64,000 nucleotides of DNA, taken from assembly GCF_020404845.1 (NCBI RefSeq), contig NZ_JAIOJZ010000013.1, positions 62,001-126,000 on the forward strand, read 5' to 3'. The notes beneath the pieces were generated by a model. The model did no database searches and was not told the origin of the DNA. It was given only the letters and a program-made list of their open reading frames with translations. How positions within the stretch are numbered: position 1 is the first letter of the stretch; every line of letters begins with the position of its first letter. Origin of the DNA: Streptomyces hyderabadensis (GTDB taxonomy: Bacteria; Actinomycetota; Actinomycetes; Streptomycetales; Streptomycetaceae). The position numbers and the translations under genes are program-made. Shown one piece after another: positions 20,363-29,253 of the stretch.

Positions 20363-21540
20363 CCTGGAATCACCGCTTCCACCTGCCATCCGCCCTGGTC
20401 CGGTCCCTCGGTGACCGGCCCCGCAACGACGCTCCCGCCCAGCAGGGCGACGCGCTCGCGCATGCCGATCAGCCCCATTCCGCTGCCGCCGCCCGGGGTC
20501 ACCGCACGGGTGGCGGGCCGGTTGCGGACCCTCAGTGTGATCGACTCCGCGGTGAACGCCAGCTCGACGGCGACCCGTCCGCCGGGTGCGTGCCGGGCCG
20601 CGTTGGTCAGGGCCTCCTGGGCGATCCTCAGGAGGCCCTGGGTCACCTGGCTCGTCGGCTCGCGGACGGTGCCCGTGACCGTCAGGGCGTCGTGGTGGCC
20701 GGCCGATTCGGTCATCGCGGTCAGGCTCTCCACCAGCGGCAGCGCGTCCTCGCGCAGCGCGTGCACGGTCCACTGCGCCTGCTTCAGGCTCTCCTTGACC
20801 AGGCCGTGGGCCTTGGTGGTGGCCTCCCGTACCTTCGCCAGGTCCCCGGTGTCGAGCAGCGCGTCGGCCAGCTCCAGCTGCATGTTGATCCCGGCGAGGG
20901 AGTGCGCCAGCACGTCGTGCACGTCCCGGGCGATCCGGGCGCGCTCGGTGAGGACGGCGGTCCGGGCCTCCGCGCGGGCCGCGCGTTCCGCCGACTCGGC
21001 GGCCGAGAGCGCCGACCGTACGGCCCGGCGCTGGGTGCGGTTGAGGATGCCGACCACGACCGGGACGCCGGTGGCGAGGCCGAGCACCCAGGGCAGCTCC
21101 GGGTCTCCCGGCCCGAGGTGGAAGTACAGGACGCCGGCGCAGAGCAGGGAGCACGCCGCCGCGAGGGTGAGGGCCCTCCCGGTGTCGAGGCGGTAGCCGA
21201 TGTGGCCGGCGAGGAAGTAGGCGAACAGGTAGCTCGTCCCGCTGTCGCCGGCGCCGATCAACGCCGCCGCCGCGACGATGCCGAGGGCGAGCCACACGAG
21301 CGCCGTACGCGGCGGGACCCGGTGCTCGGGCAGGGCCCGGGCCAGCAGGGCCGCCGAGTTGAGCACGTAGAGGACGGTGACGGCCAGGCCCTGGCCGGCG
21401 AACCCCATCGGCCGGATGGTCAGGGCTCCCACCACGACGACCGCGATGCTCAGCCCCCACTGCACCCGCGGGTCCTGACCGGGTACCGGCCGCGGGTCCG
21501 CCCCCGGGGGCGGCGGTGGAGGGTTCTCGGTGGCGGACAC
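20359..21540 (-). CDS. NarL-family sensor histidine kinase (HisKA_3)
   Basis: 393 residues. A proline-rich N-terminus precedes about five to six membrane helices (about 28-170). HisKA_3 dimerisation and phosphoacceptor sequence follows: RARIARDVHDVLAHSLAGINMQL (near residue 200, phospho-histidine in DVHD). The HATPase domain has EALTNAARHAPGG and GGSGMGLIGMRERVALLGG. GTG at 21540 is the assigned start; the open frame allows a few extra upstream codons. It is coupled to the response regulator by an ATGA overlap. The membrane-embedded sensor suggests envelope or lipid stress input (inference). Confidence 0.95.
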   Translation of the reverse strand: MSATENPPPPPPGADPRPVPGQDPRVQWGLSIAVVVVGALTIRPMGFAGQGLAVTVLYVLNSAALLARALPEHRVPPRTALVWLALGIVAAAALIGAGDSGTSYLFAYFLAGHIGYRLDTGRALTLAAACSLLCAGVLYFHLGPGDPELPWVLGLATGVPVVVGILNRTQRRAVRSALSAAESAERAARAEARTAVLTERARIARDVHDVLAHSLAGINMQLELADALLDTGDLAKVREATTKAHGLVKESLKQAQWTVHALREDALPLVESLTAMTESAGHHDALTVTGTVREPTSQVTQGLLRIAQEALTNAARHAPGGRVAVELAFTAESITLRVRNRPATRAVTPGGGSGMGLIGMRERVALLGGSVVAGPVTEGPDQGGWQVEAVIPG

Positions 21541-21569
21541 CGGCCGAACATAGCGCACGGTCAGCACGG

Positions 21570-22100
21570 TCAGGCCGTACGGTCGAGGACGGGCGCCGCG
21601 GGGGACACCGACCGGGCCTTGGCACGGCTGCGCAGGTAGATGGTGCCCACCCGGGTGACCACCTCCGTGACCGCCATCAGCACGAACGCGGTCACCCAGG
21701 CCTGGTCGCTCGTGATGTGGTGGGCGAGGCTGAACCGGGCGACGTCGTCGGCGCCGCCGCCGTGCTCGACCCAGACCTGGAAGCCCATCCGGGCCCCCAT
21801 GCCCAGCACCCACAGGACCGCCGACACGACACCCGCCTTGATCATGAGGTGTCCGCCGAGCGCCCTGATCCGGGTGTACACGCCGCCCGCCACGCCGAGC
21901 ACGGCGCCCACGCCCGTCAGGGCGGCGATCAGGACGAGGTCGTTGCCCGCGGTCGGGACGGAGTCCAGGTACGAGTACGCCACGAAGGCCACGATGCCCA
22001 GCGGGATCAGGAACGTCTTGTGGTCGAGCCGGTCCTCCCGCAGCTGCCGGAAGACGACGAGGACGAGGGCGATGTCGGTGATCCACTCAGTTGCTGTCAT
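21570..22100 (-). CDS. conserved integral membrane protein upstream of the two-component genes
   Basis: 176 residues with about five hydrophobic helices (for example VAYSYLDSV region, LVLIAALTGVGAVLGVAGGVY, AGVVSAVLWVLGMGARMGF, WVTAFVLMAVTEVVTRVG). I recognise no catalytic motif. ATG at 22100 has TTGGGGGC upstream. It is followed after 29 bp by the sensor kinase gene on the same strand, so it could be an accessory sensor or a co-transcribed partner. Function unknown. Confidence 0.82.
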   Translation of the reverse strand: MTATEWITDIALVLVVFRQLREDRLDHKTFLIPLGIVAFVAYSYLDSVPTAGNDLVLIAALTGVGAVLGVAGGVYTRIRALGGHLMIKAGVVSAVLWVLGMGARMGFQVWVEHGGGADDVARFSLAHHITSDQAWVTAFVLMAVTEVVTRVGTIYLRSRAKARSVSPAAPVLDRTA

Positions 22101-22151
22101 GCCCCCAAGGCTCCTGCGACCAGGGCCGATGCGCCTGGACCCAGGGGTGGA

Positions 22152-22195
22152 GCCGGGGGTGGAGATCCACCGCTCCCGCGGTCTCCACCCCCGGC
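22152..22195 (-). terminator. 14-bp perfect hairpin ending the ABC exporter operon
   Basis: GCCGGGGGTGGAGA (22152-22165) pairs perfectly with TCTCCACCCCCGGC (22182-22195) around a 16-nt loop. It lies 20 bp beyond the permease stop and upstream of the membrane protein gene. Confidence 0.8.
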
Positions 22196-22214
22196 CCGGA
22201 CGCCCTGAGCGCTC

Positions 22215-23057
22215 CTACCGGCCCAGCCGCTGGAACCTCCGTACCGCCAGCGGCAGGAAGACCGCGGTCAGCACCACCGGCCACACGCCCGCCATCAGCA
22301 GCGCGTGCTGTTCGACCCACGAGTCGCCGCCGCCGACCGGTGTGCCGAACAGGTCGCGGGCGGCCGCCGCCGTGGAGGAGATCGGGTTCCAGGCGGCCAC
22401 CCAGCCCAGCCAGTCGGGCATGAGCTGCGGGGCGACGAAGATGCTGGAGATCATCGTGAGGGGGAAGGCGACGGCGAACAGGCCGCCCGCCGCCTCCGGG
22501 TTGGGGACCAGCAGGCCCAGCCACACACCGATCCAGATCAGCGCGAAGCGCAGCCACAGCAGCAGGCCGAAGGCCGCCACGAAGCCCCAGCCGCCCTCCG
22601 GCCGCCAGCCCATGGCCACCGCCGTCAGCATCATGATGGCCAACTCCGCGCAGGCCACGACCAGATCGGTCACCCCGCGCCCGGCCACCACCGCCGAGGA
22701 CGACATCGGCATGGAGCGGAAGCGGTCGATGACCCCCTTGGTGGAGTCGTACACCACGACCGTCGCCGTGTTGATGAAGCCGAAGGCCATGGTCATCGCG
22801 AACATGCCCGGCATCAGGAAGTCCTTGTAGTCCCCGCCGCCGGGCACGGTCATCGCACTGCCGAAGACGTATCCGTACAGGAGGACGGACAGGATGGGGA
22901 AGCCCAGCTGCCAGGCGATGTTGACGGGCTGGCGCTGGTAGTGGGTCAGGCCGCGGCGGACGATGTTGCCGCAGTCGGCGAGCAGCCAGTAGAGCCGGCC
23001 GCGCTCGGGCGGGGCCGTCGCCGGGCCGGCCGCGCCGCCGAGGTCGAGGGCGCTCAT
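22215..23057 (-). CDS. ABC-2 type permease (DrrB-like)
   Basis: 280 residues with six predicted membrane helices and the ABC-2 family pattern ([51 protein letters not shown]). Together with the ATPase whose gene overlaps it by four bases (ATGA) it forms a DrrAB-type exporter of hydrophobic compounds. ATG at 23057. Divergent TetR control is likely through the operators at 24073-24108. Substrate unknown. Confidence 0.93.
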   Translation of the reverse strand: MSALDLGGAAGPATAPPERGRLYWLLADCGNIVRRGLTHYQRQPVNIAWQLGFPILSVLLYGYVFGSAMTVPGGGDYKDFLMPGMFAMTMAFGFINTATVVVYDSTKGVIDRFRSMPMSSSAVVAGRGVTDLVVACAELAIMMLTAVAMGWRPEGGWGFVAAFGLLLWLRFALIWIGVWLGLLVPNPEAAGGLFAVAFPLTMISSIFVAPQLMPDWLGWVAAWNPISSTAAAARDLFGTPVGGGDSWVEQHALLMAGVWPVVLTAVFLPLAVRRFQRLGR

Positions 23058-24043
23058 GCGGCCACTGCCTCCTTCTCCGCCTGCCGCGCGGGCTCCGCGC
23101 CCGTGCGGTGGCCGGTCAGGCGCAGGAACACGTCGTCCAGGCTCGGCCTGCGCAGTCCGATGTCCTCCACGGCGACGCCCTCGTCCTGGAGGGTGCGCGC
23201 CACCTCGGTCAGCGCCGACACCCGGTCGGTGACCGGGGCGTGCACCCGCAGCGCCGCCTCCTCCACCGCCGGTTCGCCCTTGCAGACCCGGGCGACCGTC
23301 TTCACCACGTCCGGGATCTCGGCGCGGTCGGCGACCACGACCTCGATCCGGTCGCCGCCGACCAGGTTCTTCAGCCCGTCCGGGGTGTCGTCGGCGATGG
23401 CCCGGCCCCGGTCGATGACGGTGATGCGGGAGGCCAGCTTGTCCGCCTCCTCCAGGTACTGCGTGGTCAGCAGGACCGTCGTGCCGCTCGCCACCAGCGC
23501 GCGGACCGACTCCCAGACCTCGCCGCGGCTGCGCGGGTCCAGGCCCGTCGTCGGCTCGTCCAGGAACAGCACGGACGGGGCGAGGATCATTGACGCGGCG
23601 AGGTCGAGACGCCGCCGCATGCCGCCGCTGTACTTGCCCACGCCCCGGTCGGCGGCGTCGGTCAGGTCGAACCGCTCCAGCAGCTCGACCGCGCGGGCCC
23701 GGGCCCGCCGGCCGCCCAGGTGGAACAGGCGGCCGAACATCTCCAGGTTCTGCCGGCCGGTGAGCACCTCGTCCACGGCCGCGTACTGGCCGGTGAGGCC
23801 GATCCGCGCCCGGACCTCGCGGGCCTGCCGGGCGACGTCGAGGCCCGCCACCTCGGCCCGTCCGCCGTCCAGCCGGATCAGCGTGGACAGGATGCGCACG
23901 GCCGTGGTCTTGCCCGCGCCGTTCGGCCCGAGCAGGCCGTGCACGGTGCCCTCCCGGACGGTCAGGTCGAACCCGTCCAGGGCGTGTTTGCCGCCGTACC
24001 TCTTCTCCAGACCCTCGGCCCGTACCGCGTACGTGTCACTCAT
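23054..24043 (-). CDS. ABC transporter ATPase (DrrA-like)
   Basis: 329 residues. Walker [10 protein letters not shown], signature [15 protein letters not shown] and Walker [13 protein letters not shown] are intact; the C-terminal 80-residue extension with [19 protein letters not shown] is typical of DrrA ATPases. ATG at 24043 has GGAAGGGGG upstream; the open frame extends to 24145 but covers the operator region. First gene of the exporter operon, its TGA overlapping the permease ATG. Confidence 0.95.
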   Translation of the reverse strand: MSDTYAVRAEGLEKRYGGKHALDGFDLTVREGTVHGLLGPNGAGKTTAVRILSTLIRLDGGRAEVAGLDVARQAREVRARIGLTGQYAAVDEVLTGRQNLEMFGRLFHLGGRRARARAVELLERFDLTDAADRGVGKYSGGMRRRLDLAASMILAPSVLFLDEPTTGLDPRSRGEVWESVRALVASGTTVLLTTQYLEEADKLASRITVIDRGRAIADDTPDGLKNLVGGDRIEVVVADRAEIPDVVKTVARVCKGEPAVEEAALRVHAPVTDRVSALTEVARTLQDEGVAVEDIGLRRPSLDDVFLRLTGHRTGAEPARQAEKEAVAA

Positions 24044-24072
24044 GGGTCCCAGCCCCCTTCCGCTTCCCAACT

Positions 24073-24108
24073 GGGTACACCGTACCCGATTGCGCGTACA
24101 CCGTACCC
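24073..24108. promoter_or_regulatory. paired operators GTACACCGTACCC for the divergent TetR/ABC exporter
   Basis: GGGTAC-ACC-GTACCC (24073-24087) is a perfect dyad. The 13-bp core GTACACCGTACCC recurs at 24096-24108, exactly 21 bp (two helical turns) away. The outer arms AACTGGGTAC and GTACCCAGTT make the whole block an imperfect palindrome. It sits 30-66 bp from both divergent starts. Confidence 0.78.
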
Positions 24109-24126
24109 AGTTTTCGGGCGCGGTTC

Positions 24127-24132
24127 TAAACT
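24127..24132 (+). promoter_or_regulatory. TAAACT -10 box for leaderless tetR mRNA
   Basis: TAAACT ends 6 nt before the ATG at 24139. It lies about 20 bp from the operators, so binding there could silence the gene. Confidence 0.45.
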
Positions 24133-24138
24133 GAGCCC

Positions 24139-24981
24139 ATGGCAAGCGGTACGGAGACCAGCGGCAGCGGCGACATCGGCCGCACCCTCGAACTGTTGTG
24201 GGACACCGGCCGGCGCCCCAGCCGGGGCCCGCGGCCGGGCCTGACGCTGGAGCGGATCGTGGACGCGGCCGTCGAGGTCGCGGACCGGGACGGACTGGGC
24301 GCGGTCTCGATGCGCCGGATCGCCACCGAGCTGGGCACCGGCACGATGTCCCTGTACCGCTACGTCCCCGGCAAGGGCGAGCTGCTCGACCTGATGCTGG
24401 ACCGCGTGCAGCGCCCGTCCGAGAACCCCGCCGACCTCGGCGACGGCGGCTGGCGCCCGGCGCTCCACGCCCTCGGCCACGCCACGCTCGCCCTCTACCG
24501 CCGCCACACCTGGCTGCTGGAGGTCAACCAGTCCCGCCCGATCCTCGGCCCCTCCGCCCTGGACGGCATGGAGAAGGTGCTCACCCGGATCAGGCCGATG
24601 GGCCTGACCGACCCCGAGCTGGTCTCGGTGATCGTCATGATCGACGGATACGTCGTCGGGGCCGCCCGCACGCAGGTGTACGAGCGGGAGGCCGAGCGCA
24701 GCTCCGGGCTGACGGACGCGGAGTTCTGGCAGGCCCAGGAGCCGGTGCTGGTGAAGGCCATGAGCAGCGGGCGCTACCCCGTGCTGGCCTCCCTCTCCGA
24801 GGACGCCTTCGGCACCGGCTTCGACCACTTCGAGTTCGGGCTGCAGCGCATCCTGGACGGGCTTGAGGTGCTGGTGACCGCCCGCCGGGCGGCGGCGGAT
24901 CCGGCCACGCCGGACGCCCCGCCCACGCCGGGCACCCCGGCCCCGGCGGACGGCTCAGCGGCGCCGGAACAGCCGGCGTAG
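24139..24981 (+). CDS. TetR family repressor (TetR_C domain), probable regulator of the DrrAB-like exporter
   Basis: 280 residues. The DNA-binding domain starts late (about 37-82: LTLERIVDAAVEVADRDGLG, MRRIATELGTGTMSLYRYV), after a 35-residue basic N-terminal extension, as in actinobacterial TetR_C drug regulators. The ligand domain follows, then a Pro/Ala-rich tail. ATG at 24139 lies 6 nt after TAAACT. Divergent from the ABC exporter, with twin operators between them. The 3' end overlaps the convergent gene by 27 bp. Confidence 0.92.
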   Translation: MASGTETSGSGDIGRTLELLWDTGRRPSRGPRPGLTLERIVDAAVEVADRDGLGAVSMRRIATELGTGTMSLYRYVPGKGELLDLMLDRVQRPSENPADLGDGGWRPALHALGHATLALYRRHTWLLEVNQSRPILGPSALDGMEKVLTRIRPMGLTDPELVSVIVMIDGYVVGAARTQVYEREAERSSGLTDAEFWQAQEPVLVKAMSSGRYPVLASLSEDAFGTGFDHFEFGLQRILDGLEVLVTARRAAADPATPDAPPTPGTPAPADGSAAPEQPA

Positions 24982-25944
24982 GCCGAGCAGGGCCGCGAGC
25001 GCGACGAGCAGCCCGACCGCGCCGACCTTGAGCGTGACCCCGCCCGGCCCGTCGGACCCGCCGGAGTCCCCGGCCGCGGAGTCGGAACCGCCGCCGCCCG
25101 GTCCACCGCCCGCCCCCGGCACGTCCTCGGCCTTCACCGGACTGTTCGCGCCCTCCATGCCGAGCAGCAGCTTCTTGCCGTCGGTGGTGTAGGTCGCGGA
25201 CTCGCCCTGCCCCAGGGGCACGCTGATCCGCCCCTTGCGCTGGATCTTCCCGCCGTTCCAGTCGTACCAGATGCCCCCGAGGTAGCCGCGCACGGCGAGC
25301 TGCTCGCCGTCCGGGGAGAACGCGGCGTCCGTCGCCCACAGGTCCACCGGCACGGTGGGCTTGAAGACGTTGGTGCCGGACGCGGACAGCTTCGCCGGAC
25401 CCTCGTACAGGTGCCCGCCGTCCTCGTTCTTGTCGATGATGTAGACCCGCCCGGTCTTCGGGTGGACCACCATCGACTCCGCGTCGCGCGATCCGTCGGT
25501 GTACTTCACCACGTACTGCGTCGCCTTGACGGTCTGGTCCTTGAGCTGCTTCGGCTCCGGCAGCTCGTAGATCCACACGTACGGCCAGGTCACGCCGTCG
25601 TTGTCGCCGATGTCGCCGACGAAGATCCTGTTGCCGGGCCCGATGGCGATGGCCTCCACGTCGCGGGGCGTGCCGACGCCGGACAGTGCCACGCGGGCGA
25701 CGGTCTCGCCGGTGGCGCCGTCCACGGCGTAGATGTAGGGGCCGGTGTCCTGGTCGTTGTGGGTCCAGTAGATGCCGGGGTGCAGGCGGGAGGCGGCGAG
25801 ACCGCTGGACTCGGTGATACGCGGGTCCTTGATCGTGAACCCGTCGCTCCCGGCGGGCCCGTCCGCCCCGTCCGCCGCTGAGGCGGGCACGGCGAACGCA
25901 CCCACGAGAAGGGCCGAGGCGAGGAGGGCGAAGGGTCGGCGCAT
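24955..25944 (-). CDS. secreted, C-terminally membrane-anchored beta-propeller-like protein
   Basis: 329 residues. A Sec signal peptide (MRRPFALLASALLVGAFAVPASA) is followed by a propeller-like domain with repeated GxIYWTHND, YIYAVDGATG, RIFVGDIGDND and FSPDGEQLAVRGY strands. A Gly/Ser-rich linker (about 275-300) leads to a C-terminal membrane helix and a basic end RRLFRRR, so the protein is anchored on the outer face of the membrane without an LPXTG motif. ATG at 25944 is the first codon of a convincing signal peptide. It could be an esterase-like phytase-fold or binding protein; function unknown. Confidence 0.85.
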   Translation of the reverse strand: MRRPFALLASALLVGAFAVPASAADGADGPAGSDGFTIKDPRITESSGLAASRLHPGIYWTHNDQDTGPYIYAVDGATGETVARVALSGVGTPRDVEAIAIGPGNRIFVGDIGDNDGVTWPYVWIYELPEPKQLKDQTVKATQYVVKYTDGSRDAESMVVHPKTGRVYIIDKNEDGGHLYEGPAKLSASGTNVFKPTVPVDLWATDAAFSPDGEQLAVRGYLGGIWYDWNGGKIQRKGRISVPLGQGESATYTTDGKKLLLGMEGANSPVKAEDVPGAGGGPGGGGSDSAAGDSGGSDGPGGVTLKVGAVGLLVALAALLGLRRLFRRR

Positions 25945-26056
25945 GCGCCAAGCCTGCCATCCCGCGCGGGCGTTCACGTCGGCGGTCACCCTCCCGGTCA
26001 CCCTGCGTGGTCGGACTCACATCGCGCCGACCAGGCCGATCGTCCATGATGAGCGG

Positions 26057-26737
26057 ATGCTCAGGTTCATGTTCGTCGGTGACTCCATGACGATCGGGAG
26101 CGCCGGCGAACACACGTGGCGCTACCGGCTGTGGCAGCACCTGCGCGACTCCTACGACCGCCCCTTCACCTTCGTCGGCCCGCGCGAGACCCTCCACGAC
26201 CAGGTGACGGACGCCCCCACCTCGTACGCCTACGCCGCCCCCGACTTCCCCCGCGCCCACCTGGCCGGCTGGGGCGAGGGCTGGCACCACATGACGCCGC
26301 TGATCGCGGAGACGGTACGGGCCTGCCGCGCGGACGTGCTCCTGGTCTCCCTGGGCCTGATCGACCTCGGCTTCTACACCAACGCCGAGCAGACCGCCGC
26401 CAACGTCCGCGCGTTCCTGACGAACGCGCGCTCGGCGAACCCACGCGTGCGCGTGGCCGTGATGCCGGTGCTGCACAACATCCGGGTGGAGGCCGACACG
26501 TCCTTCGCCGAGCAGGTCGCCCACTTCAACGAACTCCTCGCGAAGACCGCCACCGACCTCGACGACCCGCGCTCCCCGCTGCTGTTGGTCCCGCCCCCGG
26601 CGGCGTACGACTTCCACACGGACACCTACGACGGCACGCACCCCAACGAGCGCGGCGAGCACCGCATCGCGGAGGCGTTCGCGACGGCGATGGACGAGGA
26701 GTGGGGTCTTGGCGGGCCCTACTCCCCCGCGTCGTAG
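26057..26737 (+). CDS. SGNH/GDSL hydrolase
   Basis: 226 residues. Block I FVGDSMTIG gives the nucleophile Ser10; block V DGTHPNERGEHRIAEA supplies the Asp and His. There is no signal peptide, so it acts in the cytoplasm unless exported otherwise. ATG at 26057; a CATGAT box 6 nt upstream suggests a short or absent leader. The last 19 bp overlap the convergent nucleotidyltransferase gene. Esterase or lipase substrate unknown. Confidence 0.88.
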   Translation: MLRFMFVGDSMTIGSAGEHTWRYRLWQHLRDSYDRPFTFVGPRETLHDQVTDAPTSYAYAAPDFPRAHLAGWGEGWHHMTPLIAETVRACRADVLLVSLGLIDLGFYTNAEQTAANVRAFLTNARSANPRVRVAVMPVLHNIRVEADTSFAEQVAHFNELLAKTATDLDDPRSPLLLVPPPAAYDFHTDTYDGTHPNERGEHRIAEAFATAMDEEWGLGGPYSPAS

Positions 26738-27486
26738 GCCGCCCGGATCTCCCGGACCAGCCGGTCGGCACAGGACCGCACGGTCCGGCCGCGCCAGTCC
26801 TCCGTCTCCTGCCCGAGGTAGACGGCGCGCGCGTGGGCCAGCGGCGGCCGGTCCCGGGCGGGCAGCCGCCCCAGGGCCCACTTTGCCGCCGCGTCCTTCG
26901 ACCGGATGTCACCGGTGCCGAGCGTGCTCCAGACCCGGGCCAGGGTGAGCAGCACGTTGCGGGTGTCCGACTCCAGCTCGGCCAGCAGCTCCGGCACCCC
27001 GGCGGTGATCGCCCGGCGCAGGTCGCCGTGCGGCACGGGGTCGAGCAGGGTCGCGGGCGGCGGGCCGTACAGCGGGGCGTCGGCGCGCAGCACCATGGTC
27101 AGGAGCGGGGCGAGGTCGGGGTCGTCCTCCGGCTCCGGGACGGCGCCGCGTTCGTAGGCGTCGCGCAGCCACTCGCCGTACAGGTACTCCCGGCGGGGCG
27201 GATAGCGCCAGGGCCGGACGTCGCCGTGGACGACGACGATCAGCTCGACGGGACGTCGCCCTTCACCACCGGACACCTTCAGCAACGCGTCCGTGAGCGC
27301 GGCGCGTTGTGCGTGCGCGGTGGGATGTCGCACGACGGCCAGGAGATCGAGGTCGCTGTACGGGCGCAGCCCGCCGAGGGTGGCCGAGCCGTGCGCGTAG
27401 ACGCCGAGCACGTCGCCGTCCTCGTCGAGGTGCCGCCGGACGAGGGCGACGAGGTGATCGGTGCGGTCCCGGCCCTGCTCTGGCAT
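26719..27486 (-). CDS. aminoglycoside adenylyltransferase-like nucleotidyltransferase (AadA/DUF4111 type)
   Basis: 255 residues. The nucleotidyltransferase motif HGSATLGGLRPYSDLDLLAV (residues 32-51) closely follows the ANT(3'')/ANT(9) pattern, and RPVELIVVV supplies the third acidic residue. The C-terminal helical domain (DUF4111-like) has LNVLLTLARVWSTLGTG-type sequence and KDAAAKWALGRLP, as in AadA enzymes that bind the drug. A chromosomal, intrinsic member is likely; whether it modifies spectinomycin/streptomycin or another substrate cannot be told. ATG at 27486 has GGGAGGA 7 nt upstream. Confidence 0.87.
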   Translation of the reverse strand: MPEQGRDRTDHLVALVRRHLDEDGDVLGVYAHGSATLGGLRPYSDLDLLAVVRHPTAHAQRAALTDALLKVSGGEGRRPVELIVVVHGDVRPWRYPPRREYLYGEWLRDAYERGAVPEPEDDPDLAPLLTMVLRADAPLYGPPPATLLDPVPHGDLRRAITAGVPELLAELESDTRNVLLTLARVWSTLGTGDIRSKDAAAKWALGRLPARDRPPLAHARAVYLGQETEDWRGRTVRSCADRLVREIRAAYDAGE

Positions 27487-27576
27487 ATGCGCGTCCTCCC
27501 GTGTCCTGGTCGCCGTGCGTATCGTTGTACCGCGCGGCTGCTCCCGCCCGTGGGACAGCCGGGGAGGAGCGCCACG

Positions 27577-28164
27577 ATGACCGTCCTTGAAGACAGGATC
27601 GCCATGGCCGACGCCAACACGGAATGCTTGGATGCGTGGTTCGAGCGCCTGGAGCGGATGCCCGTCCCCGAAGGATTCAGGGTCGAGATCGTCGGGGGCA
27701 ACGTCCACATGACACCGCAGCGCGACACGCATTGGGCAATCATCCGCCGGATCGTACGGCCCATCGAGGACCGGTTCGGCATGGACGTCCTGGTCCTCTC
27801 GGACGTCCGCATCGACTTCCCAGGCCACAAGAACGGCTTCTGCCCCGACGTGGCCAAGCTCCGCGACGGCGCGAAGCGGGATGAAACGGGCCACTGGCGC
27901 TACGAGGACGTCGAGTTCGTCGCCGAGGTCATCTCCCAGGGCACCGCAGCCAACGACTACGGCCCCAAGAGGCTCGCCTACGCCGCCGCCGAGGTTCCCC
28001 TCTACCTGATCGCCGACCCGTACCAGGGCCGCTGCCACATCTTCACGCACCCCAAGGACGGCGACTACACGACCGAGACCCGGGTCGTCTTCGGGGAGGA
28101 GCTGGACCTCACCGACACCGTCCTCGGCCTCACGCTCCCCACCGCGGACTTTCCCCGCGACTGA
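27577..28164 (+). CDS. Uma2 family (DUF820) putative restriction endonuclease-like protein
   Basis: 195 residues with the PD-(D/E)xK-like layout of Uma2 proteins: EGFRVEIVGGNVHMTP, a central FCPDVAKLRD and EFVAEVIS, then KRLAYAAAEVPLYLIADP. Streptomyces genomes carry many scattered copies; a nuclease role is predicted by fold only. ATG at 27577 with GGGGAGGAG 7 nt upstream. It stands alone between divergent nucleotidyltransferase and aldo/keto reductase genes, with no partner antitoxin or methylase. Confidence 0.88.
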   Translation: MTVLEDRIAMADANTECLDAWFERLERMPVPEGFRVEIVGGNVHMTPQRDTHWAIIRRIVRPIEDRFGMDVLVLSDVRIDFPGHKNGFCPDVAKLRDGAKRDETGHWRYEDVEFVAEVISQGTAANDYGPKRLAYAAAEVPLYLIADPYQGRCHIFTHPKDGDYTTETRVVFGEELDLTDTVLGLTLPTADFPRD

Positions 28165-28178
28165 CCGGACCCGCCCGC

Positions 28179-28208
28179 TTGCCTGGAGCGCACTCCAAGT
28201 CGTTGGCT
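28179..28208 (+). promoter_or_regulatory. MerR-type promoter of the aldo/keto reductase gene
   Basis: TTGCCT (28179-28184) and TTGGCT (28203-28208) are separated by an over-long spacer of about 18-19 bp that holds the dyad TGGAG-CGCA-CTCCA (28184-28197). This is the classic layout activated by MerR-family proteins. The predicted start of transcription is within a few nt of the ATG (28217). No merR gene is nearby. Confidence 0.65.
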
Positions 28209-28216
28209 TGGGGACC

Positions 28217-29209
28217 ATGAAGTACACGCAGCTCGGACGCACGGGACTCAAGGTCAGCCGGCTCGTCCTCGGCACCATGAACTTCGGCCCGCAGACCGAC
28301 GAGGCCGACAGCCACGCCATCATGGACGCGGCGCTGGACGCCGGCATCAACTTCTTCGACACCGCCAACGTGTACGGCTGGGGCGAGAACAAGGGCCGCA
28401 CCGAGGAGATCATCGGCAACTGGTTCGCCAAGGGCGGCGACCGGCGCGACAAGACGGTCATCGCCACCAAGGTGTACGGCAACATGGGCGCCGACGGCGA
28501 GGCGTGGCCCAACCACGACAAGCTGTCCGCCGTGAACATCCGGCGGGCGGTGGACGCCAGCCTCAAGCGGCTGCAGACCGACCACATCGACCTGTACCAG
28601 TTCCACCACGTCGACCGCGCCACCGGCTTCGACGAGATCTGGCAGGCGATCGACACCCTGGTCCAGCAGGGCAAGGTGCTGTACGCCGGGTCGTCGAACT
28701 TCCCCGGGTACAAGATCGCGCAGGCCAACGAGACCGCCGCCCGGCGCGGCGGCACCATCGGCCTGGTCAGCGAGCAGTGCCTGTACAACCTGGCCGAGCG
28801 CCGCGCCGAGATGGAGGTGATCCCGGCCGCGCGTGACTACGGCCTGGGCGTCATCCCGTGGTCGCCGCTGCACGGCGGGCTGCTCGGCGGGGTGATCAAG
28901 AAGGAGGTCCAGGGCGGGCGCCGGGCCTCGGGGCGGGCGGCCGACGCCCTGGCCGACCCCGCGCAGCGGGCGCAGGTCCAGGCGTACGAGGACCTGCTCG
29001 ACAAGCACGGTGTCGCACCGGGCGAGGCGGCGCTGGCCTGGCTGCTGACCCGGCCCGGTGTGACCGGTCCGATCGTCGGCCCGCGCACCGCCGAGCAGCT
29101 CGCGTCGGCGCTGCGGGCCGTTGAGCTGGAGCTGTCGGACGAGCTGCTGACCGGGCTCGACGAGGTCTTCCCGGGGCCGGGGCCCGCTCCGGAGGCCTTC
29201 GCCTGGTAG
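28217..29209 (+). CDS. aldo/keto reductase
   Basis: 330 residues, TIM-barrel AKR family (YajO/Tas-like). Tetrad positions are visible: Asp and Tyr in FFDTANVYGWGENKG (near 50-60), Lys in IATKVYG, His in LYQFHHVDR. The NADPH-binding C-terminal segment GPIVGPRTAEQLASALRA is present. ATG at 28217 is taken rather than TTG at 28208 because the MerR-like promoter places the transcript start beside it. It probably detoxifies reactive aldehydes or ketones under MerR control (inference). Confidence 0.93.
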   Translation: MKYTQLGRTGLKVSRLVLGTMNFGPQTDEADSHAIMDAALDAGINFFDTANVYGWGENKGRTEEIIGNWFAKGGDRRDKTVIATKVYGNMGADGEAWPNHDKLSAVNIRRAVDASLKRLQTDHIDLYQFHHVDRATGFDEIWQAIDTLVQQGKVLYAGSSNFPGYKIAQANETAARRGGTIGLVSEQCLYNLAERRAEMEVIPAARDYGLGVIPWSPLHGGLLGGVIKKEVQGGRRASGRAADALADPAQRAQVQAYEDLLDKHGVAPGEAALAWLLTRPGVTGPIVGPRTAEQLASALRAVELELSDELLTGLDEVFPGPGPAPEAFAW

Positions 29210-29253
29210 CGGGGTGAGGTGGTGAGCGGGGCGGCGGCCGCCCCACGGGCAGG

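Noticed and set aside
27577..28164. Restriction-modification or defence island around the Uma2 gene
   Set aside because: No methylase, helicase or toxin neighbour; such genes are scattered singly in Streptomyces.
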